Under the pieces are notes generated by a model. It saw only the letters and a list, made by a program, of their open reading frames with translations, did not search any database and had not been told where the DNA came from. DNA of 25,733 bases from Pelargonium cotyledonis (Eukaryota > Streptophyta > Magnoliopsida > Geraniales > Geraniaceae), in the NCBI GenBank assembly GCA_036897625.1, contig JAYMTA010000642.1:1-25733 (forward strand). The letters run 5' to 3'. Below, in pieces: positions 1 to 11,241 of the stretch. A program made the position numbers and the translations under genes. Positions within the stretch are counted from its first letter, which is position 1. Each line of letters opens with the position of its first letter.

Positions 1-398
1 ATAAAATTTAATGAGGTGTCATCACCTCATTAACTTGGTTAAATTATAACTGATACAAAATTATATCAGTCAACTATATAAAATTATATCAGTCAACTGA
101 TATACATTTTCTTCTACTAGTAAAATACAGTGAAAAAGAGAGAGTGCTATAAAGAAATGGAGATGGGCCCACTCCCAGTGATGACATGCCTCTCTGTATT
201 CTGCGAAGCAATTTATTCATAACCCTAACAAAAACCTCCAATTCCGATCCCATTCCCATGCAACTGCTTCCACTTTTCAAATCCAACGCCTTTTCCCCTC
301 AATCTCTTCGCCTTCCTCATCGCAAAACCCTCATTTCAACCTCTTCTTCTGTTTCCTAAATGGGTTGGGGTTTCAATTTCTAGGGTTCGGTCGATGAA
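1..398 (+). promoter_or_regulatory. ESD4 upstream region and 5' leader
   Basis: This AT-rich stretch precedes the SUMO-protease start codon. A good TATA-box candidate (TATATAAA) lies at 75-82, about 320 bases before the ATG, which would leave a 5' leader of roughly 280 bases. A 19-base direct repeat with a 23-base period (57-75 and 80-98) surrounds it. A perfect 11-base inverted repeat with a 4-base loop lies at 8-18 and 23-33. The leader from about 240 on becomes C/T-rich, as plant leaders often are. An out-of-frame ATG at 394 sits 5 bases before the chosen start. No transcript evidence is available, so the TATA assignment is an inference. Confidence 0.45.
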
Positions 399-3300
399 AT
401 GGGTGCCCTTACCAGCAACCGGAAGCGCGGCGACGAGCATTTGAGCTTCAATCATCATCTGCATCCAAATCCAAATCCAAATCCTCTTCCCTACATATAT
501 TCACCAGACTCTCGCAATCACAAGAAGCCTAGGCTCTTGTATGCCACCCAGAGTGCAGACCAACCGCCCATTGTGTCGTCCAAGAGCATTATCTCAAGGA
601 TTGCGCGGTATCCAGAATCAACCCGGAAGCTTCCCAGAGAGGTACACGCTCCTTGTAGAGTAATCAAATTCGGTTTTGGGAAATTCGGCTCTTTTCGTGA
701 TTCGTTGCCTGTCTCGAGGCCAAGGACTGCTTTGGGTTGTGGGGAGGGAAAAGAGTCACCTATGGGTAATATATGGAGCAACTATGATAAGGCTAAGAGT
801 CAAGCTATTGATTCGTTGCGGTATGTGACCAAGGGTAAGGAAGTTATTGATTTGGATGATGAACCTGAAAATGCTGTGGCAACTGGTGATTCCAGTATAG
901 AAGAGGTTGAGGTTACTGTGCCGAATCTGCACCTAGGTTCGAAGATGGTAGAACCTGGTTTTCAGCCATCTACATCTTCAGTGCTTTCAGAATTGCCAAA
1001 TGTTAATTTGAATATAACAGGGGAGTTGCTGAATTCATTGTCATTGGATCGGGACTCGGATTTGAATGACCTTGCTGTGTACAAAGAATTGCTGAAGTCC
1101 GTGGAGAAGAAGCGCAATCCAAAGTTGGCAGAATTGCGTTTCCAAATTGAATTACAAGAGAAGATTTTGTCTTCCGCCCGTTCCCGTCATGTGAAGAAAC
1201 CAAAAGTGAAACTGAAGAAGGTGAAATGTCTCTGCTGGCTATTTATTTACTAACAGTTGAAATTGCTTTTATAATGAGAAGAAACACATTTTTATTTTAT
1301 TTTGTTATTTATGTTTAATCTTGTTTTAGGAGTTACCTCAGGAGCCTTTTGTCCCTCTTTCAAAGGAAGATAAGGATGAGGTTACTCGTGCTCTATCATC
1401 TTCCAACCGGTATGGTTTGTTACTTTCGATATCGTTGTGGAATGGAATGCCTTAAACACTTAACATTACTGGATTTTCTTCTATAGGAGAAAGGTACTTG
1501 TAACTCATGAGAACTCCAATATTGAGATCAACGGACAATTGTTGCAGTGCCTCCAACCAGGTGCATGGTTGAATGATGAGGTGATTTTCAGGTTTTGTAT
1601 ATAGAAAGTAATAATAAAAGTATGGTTGTTGAATAACAATGGATGTTTTACTTAATGTATTAATTTATTATGTTTCCTTAAACTTAATGTTAGTTAGAAA
1701 TGGCATGAAGAAATATGTCTTCAGGCCGACAAGGACTAATGGGTTATTTATTGGGCTGATAGTTTAGTTTCTTGATATGCTTGCACTTTTTTGTAGGTCA
1801 TAAATGTATACCTAGAATTGCTGAAAGAGAGGGAAAACAGAGAGCCAAAGAAGTTTCTGAAATGTCATTTTTTCAATACCTTCTTCTACAAAAAGGTTAG
1901 TTTACATTTCTTCCTTCTAATATTGGTCAGTTGAGCTCTTGTTTGATGTATAAAATGTACCTGCTTTATTGGTCATTATATCTCTAAATTAGCACATCGT
2001 TTCCTGTTCTGACTACTACTTGCCTTGCCTGTTTGCTATTTTTATGTATTATGATGCTGTTTATAATCCATAGGTCTACTATGTTGCTCTAATATTTTAG
2101 AATTTTATCATCTGGTTGTGCTTTCCTCATTTGTCTTTGGAATCCCATCTCTACTCCCCACAAAAGGGAAGGACCAAATGCTCCAAACGTAAAACCTAGC
2201 TCCCAACAAAACAATTGGGCCTGTCATGTTTTTTAATAGTTTATCTATATATATATATTTTCTTTTTTATTTGTATTTTTACCGTTTCTGCTCGGTTTTT
2301 ATCTACAGTTATTCAACTCCTCAAGTGTTAATAGTCATTCCTTTATTCTCTTGCCCAGTTGATAGGTGGAAGAACTGGTTATGACTATAAATCAGTCAGA
2401 AGATGGACTACACAAAGGAAGTTGGGATATGGTCTGAGTGAGTGTGACAAAGTAAACTTCTTGCAAACCTTCATGCTTATTTATATATTTACTTACATTG
2501 GGAAGGATGAGCTTGAAATGGTTTGAGTATTTTCCTTAAATTACTTAATGAATGTATGATTCGGCAGCGTATACGGCTCTTCATAACTAATCTATCTCGT
2601 ATACTTTTTACCTTACGTGCATCTGATTCAACTTTATTATTGGTTTAGAGGTTTGGCTGTTGCATATTGTTTCTTGCCAGTTGAGCTCGATTGTTATTCA
2701 ACATAGTTTGAGAAAAAGCCTTGTTGTATCATTGCATGTCTTAACATTGTATTGATACTGACAACCATTTTACAATTGTTCTCAGATTTTTGTCCCCATC
2801 CACCAGGACGTACATTGGTGCTTGGCAGTTATAAATAAGAAAGATAAGAAGTTCCAATATCTCGATTCTCTCAAAGGGAGGGATACCCAAGTGCTCAGAG
2901 TTCTGGTATTTCCTTGTAATATCTTCTAAAGCTCAATTTCATTTGTTGATCTATGTTGGGCTATCAACGCCAAGTCATGTTCTAGGTTTAGCTGTGAATA
3001 CTAATCTTGATCCCGAGCAAGCTTCTCTTTAAATTTAATCTGTTTTCTATTTTTTATCTCATAATTATCAAACATCAAAAGCCATACTGATTCAACTCGG
3101 TAATGTTCCAATAAATGCACACTTCGATAAGAAAGAAATATAACGAGTTGAAGAGAGGGAAATAGAAAGGGAATATGAAGTCATGAAAGGGGAAGAAGCG
3201 ATGGGAGGGAAGTAGAAGAGGTAGAAATGAGAGAATTTAAAGGGAATTGAGGCCAGTATTTTCATGGTTGATTGGCTGTACCAAACTACCAATTCAATTT

Positions 3301-6300
3301 TGCTTCAATTCAATGTTTAAAAAAGCCCACTGAGGGCGTGCTTGAGGCGCGAGACACACTATGGAGCCTCAAAATGATTGAGGCGAGGCAACTTAGGCTA
3401 GGCGCACTCGAGGCGCAGCAGAACAAGAGGCACACCTCACTAAATATATGACCGTATATCTGTGTTTTTAAACCAAATCTGATTTCAAATTTCAAATTTC
3501 AAATTATAATGTAATTAGCTGGTCCATTTAATAAAATGACTTTTCAGACTTCAAAATTTCAATTTTACAATACAATAATTATTTTTTGTATTGTAAACTG
3601 AAATTTTGAAAGCTGAAAAGTCATTTGTGGCTTCCAAAAATCAAAATGTTTAGTGTTACTTCACTTATATGTTGGTGTCCAGCAAGTTAGTTGAAGGGAT
3701 AAACAAAACATCTCTAAACACTACAAATCTAGTGATAGTGATAGTTATGGAGATGACAACTTAGATGATGTCGATGGTTTTTAGTCTTTTAGATTTCTCT
3801 CACTTATTTATACTATAAACTTTTTATATTATTAACATATTCTGGTAAATTTAATGTTTTAAGTTTTTAATTTATTTAATAAATTTTAAAAGTGTGCCTC
3901 ACTTCAAAATAGCCTGCGCCTCGGCTTTAAAGGACCCTATCGCCTCAAATGCACCTTGCACCTTTTAAAACATTGCTTTAATCTAAATAATATAGCATAA
4001 CTATTTACAAGTCTAAATAAATAGAAGTTAGAAAGAATTGAGGCTAGTATATGTAGGAATGGAATTCTCTTATAGTCTAACCCAAGTTAGTGCAATTGAA
4101 CAGCATATATATACAAGTAAACATATAACCTTAAATATAAAAGATGTATTTAATGAAGAAAAACTTAGCAATCCAGATCTTAATCAAAATTAACTCCTAT
4201 TTCCAATTACATATAATATTGAGCTGGACATCCTTCAGCTCTTTTCTATGTTGCTAGTAAAATACCCTTGTGTTTCTTGTAATCCTTTTTATATTGTCAT
4301 TTTCCTCATGCTACAACATTGCTTAAGCCAATTTTATAACTCTTGAATTCACACTTGAGTAATAGTTAAGTTTCACTCGACTGTGACCGTTGATTATAGT
4401 AGCTAAACCTGAAAATGAGAAAAGTTCCAAGTTGGTTTTGGACAAATCTTGATAAGGTTATAACAAATATTTAAGAACTCAGCATTGCCTTCAGGATTTG
4501 GAGAGAACCTTTTGCGTTATCCCCCTTCACGTATCTCTTATTTTTCTTGGGAAAAAAGGACTGGGGTAGTTTGTTTCATATGGTGCATCCACTAGAGTTA
4601 AACACTGGAGCTTTCAGGTTTTCAGTAAGGCTGAAATGATTTCTCTTGAAGATTAGTGTGATAAAAAATTAAATTTTGAAAAGTTTGTAAGAGAAAAAGT
4701 TCAATTCCATAGAATCTTCCAAGTCCTTTCAAGAGTCTCATTCTGGTTAGCTAAATTGCTTGCTTAAATGGAAAATTAAATTTGAATGGAAGGGTGCTTC
4801 CTTAATTGAGAATTCTACATAGTAAGTGATGATAAGATTGTTTTAATATCTAATGGGACTCATACCGAACCAAACAATTATAGAAACAAATAGGCTTTAT
4901 ACACATCTGTCCAAATAAATCTGTAGGCTTAATAGAACACCATTGGATATATGCTTATCTTCCCTTCCCTGTCTTAGGGTTCTAAAATCTAATTAACTCA
5001 ATGGAAATCACTACTGAAGTTTTGCTGTCTTGTTCCAATCATTGTGGGATCATTAGATTACTTGTAGGATGCATTTCACTTTCTAAATGGCTAGGAAGTT
5101 TATCTGGATCACTGTCATTGTTGCCACCACCATTGCCACAACTACCAACGATCAATATTTTCACTGTCAATACTAGTTTCCTTGGTTAAGTGAAAGTTGT
5201 TTCTCCATTTTCTTCTCAGACTGAAACTTGATATGGATTTTTTGTCTCCTTTAACTTTGTTGAGTATGGGATTTGTGGGAAAACTACTGGGAAATGAAGG
5301 TAAGTTTGAGGATTATTTTTAATTGACCCACTGTTGCAATGTGAGGGTATAATAAAGGAATAGGTTTTTTTTTTTGGTTTGTAAATAATAGAAGTTCAAA
5401 TTCCTCTTTTTGTATATTTAAACAAAGAAGAAATGTAATTTCGTTCACTTTCCCTTCACTGTTCCATCATTCCGGCTCAACTGAAACTTACAAAAGCGAT
5501 ACTATGTTTCTCAACAATGCTATTTTTTTTTAGCTTCACTTTCTTTCTCTGCTCTTATCTTTCTCTTATTTTTTTACCTCTCTCCTCTTTCTCAGTCCAC
5601 TCATTGCAAATCTGTTTCTGTCTAATCTGTTATCTGTTACAAAATTGTGGTTGGTTTTAAATGATCCTGCATCAACTTGTAGTAGTTTAGATCTTAAAAC
5701 TGAGTAGGTCCTATCGCATTTGAAGCAAGAATTAAAACTTCTGTTGCTGACTGCTACACTTGTAAGTTCTGCAACTAGTTTTTAAGTGTCTCCTTTACTA
5801 CCTATCTCCATAGCACCGAGGAATACCACCAACTACCCTCACAAGCTCACTAAATGCTGAACATCAATGGAAAGATGTTAATTGTTAGACCACTGAAAAA
5901 TTGACATGTGAAGACACTTGACGTGACACTTTTGAACACCGAAACAGAAATCAGATATTGTCTTGGACATTTTTGCTCCAAAACAAAATTACCCTTTGCT
6001 ACACATGATTGAAGTTCGGTCCAAGCTAAAAGAACTGTTTTTACTATTTGTTGGTGGCTTTTTACTAGGATCTAAATGTACTAGAATATTTCCATTCTTA
6101 TGGTATTAGTTTTCATATTGAAGTTTTTGATATTGTTTGTTCCCTTAACCATCTCTTTCCATGTGTATGTTTGTTTACAAACATGTGTTTAGAGTTAAAT
6201 TTTTTGGATGCTGGATATGTCATGTCCATGTCGACACTACACATTTGTATCAGTCTCTAAGAACAATTTAAACAGATTAATTCTTACAGTCTGCATAACA

Positions 6301-9087
6301 GAATTTCCTAATAATACTCTGGATACTACCAAACTATAAGAAAAATAAGAAGCAAAGATAACATAGAAGTCTGAATTAGAAAATGATAAAAATCCCATAA
6401 AAATAAAATCCGTTGGGGAGGTGTCCACCACTATACAGTTTAGGTATATCCTTACTTAGTTACTTCAGTGAAGCTGGCAGCTCAGTACCACATTGCTGTT
6501 GATGTGTGTACTGTGTACTGTAATTTATATGGTGGAACTATGTTTATCTATCAATTCAAAAGATCCAAAAAAATCAATCTAATTCATTTAAATGTTATAT
6601 TTTCTGCTTTGCTGGTGTAGACAACTATTTTAGTAGTTTGCATTTGGTTTCTTTTTGTTTATCCTGCCCTTACAAAGCAATGAAAGCATGCATTCCTGAA
6701 AAGGAGAGTTGCTAAGACTGATCTTTGATGTTTTACAGGCTAAGTACTTTGTTGATGAAATGAAGGATAAAAGTGGCATAGATATTGATGTAAGTTCTTG
6801 GGAACAAGAATATGTTGATGATCTTCCCCAACAGATGAATGGGTATGTATTCTCTTTGCTTCTATTTGTCTTACATTTTTATTTCTAAACTCTTTACTGA
6901 ATACAATTTTCTTTCTCATTGCTGAATCATTAGATTCATAACCTCTCCTTGCCTTTAGGCTGATTAGTTTAATCTTTCGTAGCACCCATTTGGACAAGTA
7001 TGATGTACACGACACATGTTTTGTTGATTATCAAGAAAATATAGGACATGAATGAGAGACATTATCACTTTTTTATTTTTTATAAAACAAAATATGTATT
7101 ACAAGTATATATTAAAACAAATAGTTAGTATTTTTTTTTTTTAAAAAAAATCAACTAGCTTATATGATAACCTGCAAAAAACCAACTTTAAATCATAATA
7201 CATAATGACCTTATTAATTTGTGTGGACCCACCACGTACTTCTAACTTCTTCGAACTGTTATCCTGTACAAAAGTGTGAGACCCTCTGATGTAGGTTGTC
7301 CCTCATCACCCTCAAAGTCTTAAAAGTAGCACACTTCCAAAGCTTTTATCAATGTTTTGAAACTTGGACCAGACTGACCAGGTCGACCGGTTTAATTGGT
7401 ATGTCTACTTGTTTGGCTTAAATCTCATCCAGAGCGCCTTGGTCTAAACTAGTCAAATTGATCAATTGAATAAAAAGTATATTTAGTTATATTTAGTGTG
7501 TTATGGGCTCTATTATACAAAAATAAAAATAAAAATAAAATCTTAAAACCTTAAAGCCCGCCCCTTAATGTAATGTTGCCCAACACTATGAAGCCTTACT
7601 CATAAGGCATTAATTTAAATGTAGAACTCTTGACCAAATCTTATCACCTATCCACACCCACCACTGTCAACATTAGAAGCAATTTGATTATGAAGATGAT
7701 ATGTCATCACTTTTAGAGATATGATATTGTTATGGTACTATTAGGTATAAATTTGGATTTGATTGTGCAATTGAGGAATGGTTGCGGTTATGAGAATTTT
7801 TTAGTTGTAGGGTTAGTTTGACATTCCTTATTACTAACCACCGTTGCAGTTTATAACTTCTTAATCTTTGATACACCAATCTTGTTGCTTTGTGTGAGAA
7901 TGATGGAGTCAGTTTTTTTTAATGGCAACTATTTGTGAGAACTTCTGCCAGCAATTTCAAGTTTTCCCGCATTGTGCTGTTTCTAGGGTTTCTTTCTGCT
8001 TGTTGAAATGTTTACTGACAAATGTTAGTTCATTAACAGATTTGATTGTGGTGTGTTCATGATCAAATATGCGGACTTTTACAGCAGAGGTTTGGATCTT
8101 TGTTTCAGCCAGGTAAGCCACATGAAAGTAATACCTCATACTTTCTATGTTTGTTATAGAAGTACTTGGTACAGTGTAGGAGCTGGGCAAAATATATATA
8201 TTTTTTGGGTGAAAATATAAAGAAAATAATAACTATGATTTTTACTCTTAGGTAGCGTTTGGATTCAACCTTTTGTTCAAGAATAACAATCAAGTATCAG
8301 AATGGGAATGACATTCATGTTATAAATTAAGATATTTTTGGTCATGAGTGGAGGTGGCAATTTGTGCTAATGTGTCATGTTCGTGTCATGATAGAGATCA
8401 AATGTGTGATGTATGAGCCAAAACTTACACGGCACGTTTAATAATCATGTTCATATATCAAATACGAACACAAAATGTTCAATAATCATGTTAGCGGGTC
8501 GTGTTCGTATTGATTTTACTTAAACGACAGATTTGCAATGTATACCACATTTATTTTCTGTTACCTTATGTGCAGTAGATTTGGACCATAAGTATAGGCT
8601 TGTGGGTGAGAAAGGTGATGAAAAGAAGACATATTAGATAGGAAAGACATGTAAGAGATTTATAAATGATTAACTGATGTATAATTTAATAGCGTTGACA
8701 TACTACCTTAATATAAATTGTGTTATAGTTCCGTGCATGTTTTACAAGTCCAACACAAACATTACACCAACACAATTATAAACTTGCCGCACCCTAACAT
8801 GCTTAAATCGTGTCATGTGTTGCACCCCAAGTTGCCTGCTTTAGTCATGTGACTGCCCGTGCTCATTCCCATTTCAATTTTTTTGTCCCTCTATGACACA
8901 TGATCAGAGTTAAAGCATATTGAACATGCTTTTTTTATTGTAATCATGAAAAAAGAGAGAAAAAGAAACAAAAGTGTCTGATTCTTGAGAGTCCTGAACT
9001 ATATGTTTGTATCCATGTATGTAGGAGCACATGCCCTATTTTCGGCTGAGGACTGCCAAGGAGATCCTGAGATTGAGAGCTGACTGA
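399..9087 (+). CDS. ESD4: ULP1-type SUMO protease, ESD4-like (C48 cysteine peptidase), nine exons
   Basis: Exons: 399-1220, 1330-1409, 1487-1580, 1797-1895, 2359-2451, 2786-2905, 6739-6842, 8040-8112, 9025-9087 (1548 nt, 515 aa). All introns are GT-AG and all phases fit. The N-terminus (MGALTSNRKR), an ISRIARYPES block and a REVHAPCR block near residues 65-90 resemble Arabidopsis ESD4 (489 aa, from memory). The C-terminal peptidase domain (about residues 300-515) has GAWLNDE, His406 (VHW), Asp423 (LDS), Gln468 and Cys474 (NGFDCG), so the full catalytic set is present. Known role of the family: it matures SUMO precursors and removes SUMO from targets, and ESD4 sits at the nuclear envelope and affects flowering time. 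Residues 149-155 (VIDLDDE) look like a SUMO-interacting motif; basic clusters at 7-10 and 264-274 could aid nuclear import. The alternative identity is its close paralogue ELS1/ULP1a; the N-terminal match favours ESD4. Confidence 0.93.
3311..3975. mobile_element. Non-autonomous hAT-like DNA element (MITE-like)
   Basis: The left end reads CAATGTTTAAAAAAG, and the reverse complement of the right end reads CAATGTTTTAAAAGG, giving short terminal inverted repeats. Just inside both ends are similar TGAGGCG-rich stretches on opposite strands (about 3325-3425 and 3892-3960). The flanks CTTCAATT (3303-3310) and CTTTAATC (3976-3983) agree at 6 of 8 bases, consistent with the 8-bp target duplication of hAT elements. 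No transposase is encoded. The family assignment is inferred from ends and duplication length only. Confidence 0.55.
3534..3626. repeat. Long near-perfect inverted repeat (hairpin)
   Basis: A left arm of 42 bases (3534-3575) and a right arm of 41 bases (3586-3626) pair with only a few mismatches around a 10-base AT loop. It lies in the middle of the hAT-like element and inside ESD4 intron 6, so it is transcribed with the ESD4 pre-mRNA. It could be an older foldback element nested in the larger one, or the core of a hairpin that feeds small-RNA processing. The sequence does not decide between these. Confidence 0.8.
7350..7480. repeat. Dispersed plant repeat fragment in ESD4 intron 7
   Basis: The stretch starts CAATGTTTTGAAAC and continues with GGACCAGACTGACC and GTCGACCGG. 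This resembles a common plant repeat that begins CAATGTTTTGAAAACCGG and is rich in CCGG. Its start also resembles the ends of the element at 3311-3975. I could not find a matching right end, so this is probably a truncated copy. The match is from memory of the repeat type, not from a search. Confidence 0.35.
8350..8843. repeat. Degenerate interspersed repeat in ESD4 intron 8
   Basis: The left end contains GGTGGCAATTTG and the right end CAAGTTGCC, a weak inverted pair. In between are several TGTCATGT and GTGTCATG words on one side and CGTGTCATGTG on the other. A family of plant non-autonomous elements has GGTGGCAA ends and stacked CGTGTCGTG words, and this looks like an eroded member. Boundaries are approximate. 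Confidence 0.35.
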
Positions 9088-9795
9088 TTGAAGAAGTGTG
9101 ATTCTTTTGCTAAACATGTATCAGTTTAGAGAACCCATGGAGCTTTGTCAATAGAGGGTTCCAGTGCAGGAATTTTGTTTCGTTTTGTTTGATTAAATGG
9201 AATGGAATATTACTCGGGTGGGTAATATTAGCTAGTAGGTAAAGCCTGATAGTTTGCAAGAGCCGGGCTGCGCCTTGTATATTCCATGTGCATTGACGAG
9301 TTTTTTGGAAGGTGTAATTTTGGGAGTTGTATACTTCTTGTTATGTTGGACTGCAGAATCAGTGTCTGATACATTCTATTGGGTTTTCAGTCTATAAATA
9401 GTTATAGTGATGTTTTATCCTGAGGACATGAAACACTCTGCTTAAGTTTAAGCTTATTATACATTGCTTTTTTGAATTTTGTTAATCAATGTACACAATA
9501 TTTCTTATTGATAATTGTTAGATTTTTTTTATATAAAAAAATTAGCATTCTTGACACTATATCTATACTTGTGATCTTTGTAATCTATTCAATTCTTAGA
9601 TAGTTTTTTAGCGGTAGGAAAAGCATGGAAGATTTTGTAAACACATTTTTAGTTTTTAATGTGATTCCATTGATTCTTGTTAATGGTGACAATGATATTG
9701 TCATTTCATTTATAGTTTCCATTTCCCTTTTGTTAAAAGAAATAATCAAAGGAGCCAATGCTTAATTATTTCCAAAGTATTGCTGCATTACTTTT
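9088..9795 (+). other. ESD4 3'UTR and adjoining spacer
   Basis: After the TGA at 9085-9087 the sequence stays GT-rich for about 300 bases and then turns AT-rich near 9440, the usual look of a plant 3'UTR. No canonical AATAAA is present in the first 300 bases; near-forms such as TATAAATA around 9393 could serve. I therefore cannot fix the cleavage site. I see no gene in the rest of the stretch. Confidence 0.4.
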
Positions 9796-10140
9796 AGGGT
9801 TAATTAGTTTTTCCCACCCTAGATTTGAATATATTTTGGTTTTAGCTCTTGTCCTTGAACACGTATTATTTTGACCCTTACAGATTTTTTATTTATTAAG
9901 TTATATTAACCGGTTGTTGCAAGTTATCGACTGCCGTGTCATATGTATCCTCCACATATGTAAGCCACGTCACTTGTGCATTGCCATGTCTATACTTCAA
10001 CCTAGCTTGAATGACAGACACACTGTGTTTCGTGCTGTCCGAAGATATACGGTACAAAATATCAACATATGACACACGGTTACAATTTATTGGCCCAAAT
10101 CTCTCTTGCTCTTCATATTCTACTTTTATAAGCAATTAAA
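9796..10140. repeat. Degenerate interspersed repeat
   Basis: The start (TTTTAGGGTTAATTAGTTTT, then TTTTGGTTTTAG and GTCCTTGAAC) matches the form of a plant repeat family whose ends read like GGGTTAATTAGT and TAGTCCTTGAA. The interior carries CCACGTCA and GCCATGTC words often seen in the same family. The right boundary is unclear. Family membership is inferred from recall only. Confidence 0.35.
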
Positions 10141-10359
10141 ATCAAAATATTATGTAATAGAGCATGTCGTGTAGTAATTTGGATTAGACCCAGTTCATAA
10201 AATCGTCAGGAAAACATATTTTCATTCATGTACGTACCTATGAGCTAGACTTGTCCTCGCATGCAGATGGGATTCCATTGAGTTGTGTTGGGTCATCCTT
10301 CTCTGACCTAAATTCGAAGTTGGGCAAGGCCCAAGGTTGAGCCAAAAGAAGGGTGTATA

Positions 10360-11241
10360 GATGGTTGGATGTGGGTGCATGAGAGGAAGAGTGTATACAC
10401 GGTGAAAAGTGGCTATTCTTGGAAGGTGTGGGTCTGTGTTGTAATGGTTTTCGACGGCTGTCGCGATGGGCTGGGGTCGAGTGAGCTTCTTTCTAGCTAG
10501 GATTCTTTATAATACATGGAGCTTGTGGTTTGCTCGTAATAGAGTTGTGTGGGAAAGAAGATGGCTGGAGGTGCAGGATGTTTTGGTTGTGGTGAAGACG
10601 GTGCTGGGTAGTTGGATGTCCGCCCTGGCTGAGGTGGTGGTCCGACAAGGAGTTGCTGGATCGTAATGCTGGTCCAACTGCGTTTTTGGAAGTTGAGCAA
10701 CGTTGGGAAGGTGTGGTGGAGGAGGTTGGGTGGCAATTGCTGGAAATTAATTGCGACGAAGCCTTGTTTGCGGCAGATGTACGGGTGGGGGCTGGATGGG
10801 CGGTGAGATATTAGCGGGGGCAGTGTTGGAGTGATGGTCGAAAAAGTTAGGAAGAGGTGTCGGCGGCACTGGAGATTGGGGCGATGACAATTAGGGAAGC
10901 TCTTTCTAGGCTTCGTGATCAGGAATGCCTTGAGGTGATTGTCGAGTCAAACTTTTTGTTAGTTATTGAGACACTCGAGACTAAAGAGAAGGAATCCGGT
11001 GCATGTGGTATGTTTTTGATGTTATTTATGATCTGTCAGATTATTTTGTCAACGTTTAGTGTACTTTTTTTAAGGTCAACTAATAGTGTGTCCCATGCTT
11101 TAACAAAGTTGTCGAGATCGATTTCGGTTTCTGATATTTGATTGGATCATTCGGGTCTGATTTGTATTCACAATTTATTGCTGACTGATTATTAAAAAAA
11201 TTTTGATGCCGGTTCTCAAAAAATAAAAATAAAATAAAATC
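10360..11241 (+). mobile_element. Decayed 3' end of a LINE retrotransposon (zinc-binding region, RNase H, A-rich tail)
   Basis: Translation at 10360-10431 gives a block containing W-x-W and YTVKSGYSWK, typical of the region that follows reverse transcriptase in plant LINEs. After a frame change, 10466-10620 encodes an ILYNTWSLWFARNRVVWE block, the usual lead-in to the RNase H-like domain. From about 10720 the frame reads EINCDEALF and, at 10857-11140, TIREALSRLR, LEVIVESN and STNSVSHALTKL, matching the ordered motifs of plant LINE RNase H. Stop codons and frameshifts interrupt it, so it is dead. An A-rich run (about 11217-11241) looks like the LINE 3' tail. Only the 3' part is present, as expected of 5'-truncated copies. 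Confidence 0.72.

Larger units (their letters stand above)
2906..6738 (+). other. ESD4 intron 6, 3.8 kb, repeat-bearing
   Basis: This is by far the largest intron of the gene (others are 77 to 1197 bases). It separates the exon carrying the catalytic His and Asp from the exons carrying Gln and Cys. The donor is CTG|gtattt and the acceptor is ttttacag|GCT. It contains an hAT-like element at 3311-3975. A 16-base near-identical pair (3244-3259 and 4035-4050) lies either side of that element. The rest (about 4050-6730) is AT-rich sequence in which I see no gene, only short chance reading frames. Confidence 0.85.

Noticed and set aside
394..398. Upstream ATG at 394 as the ESD4 start
   Set aside because: It is in a different frame and gives no ESD4-like residues, whereas the ATG at 399 gives the family N-terminus.
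467..486. CCAAAT repeats at 467-486 as a regulatory CCAAT array
   Set aside because: They lie inside ESD4 exon 1 and encode the short PNPNPNP run; the protein frame explains them.
1221..1253. Single-exon end of ESD4 at the stop codon 1251-1253
   Set aside because: A phase-0 donor at 1221 and an acceptor at 1329 join to a frame that continues through the complete peptidase domain; the stop is intronic.
3244..4050. Near-identical 16-base words at 3244-3259 and 4035-4050 as target duplication of a larger insertion
   Set aside because: The hAT-like element between them has its own better-placed 8-base flanks, and the words are too short and too far from any element end to be convincing.
5001..5189. 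62-codon frame in ESD4 intron 6
   Set aside because: It has no recognisable domain, lies in AT-rich intron, and is of a length expected by chance.
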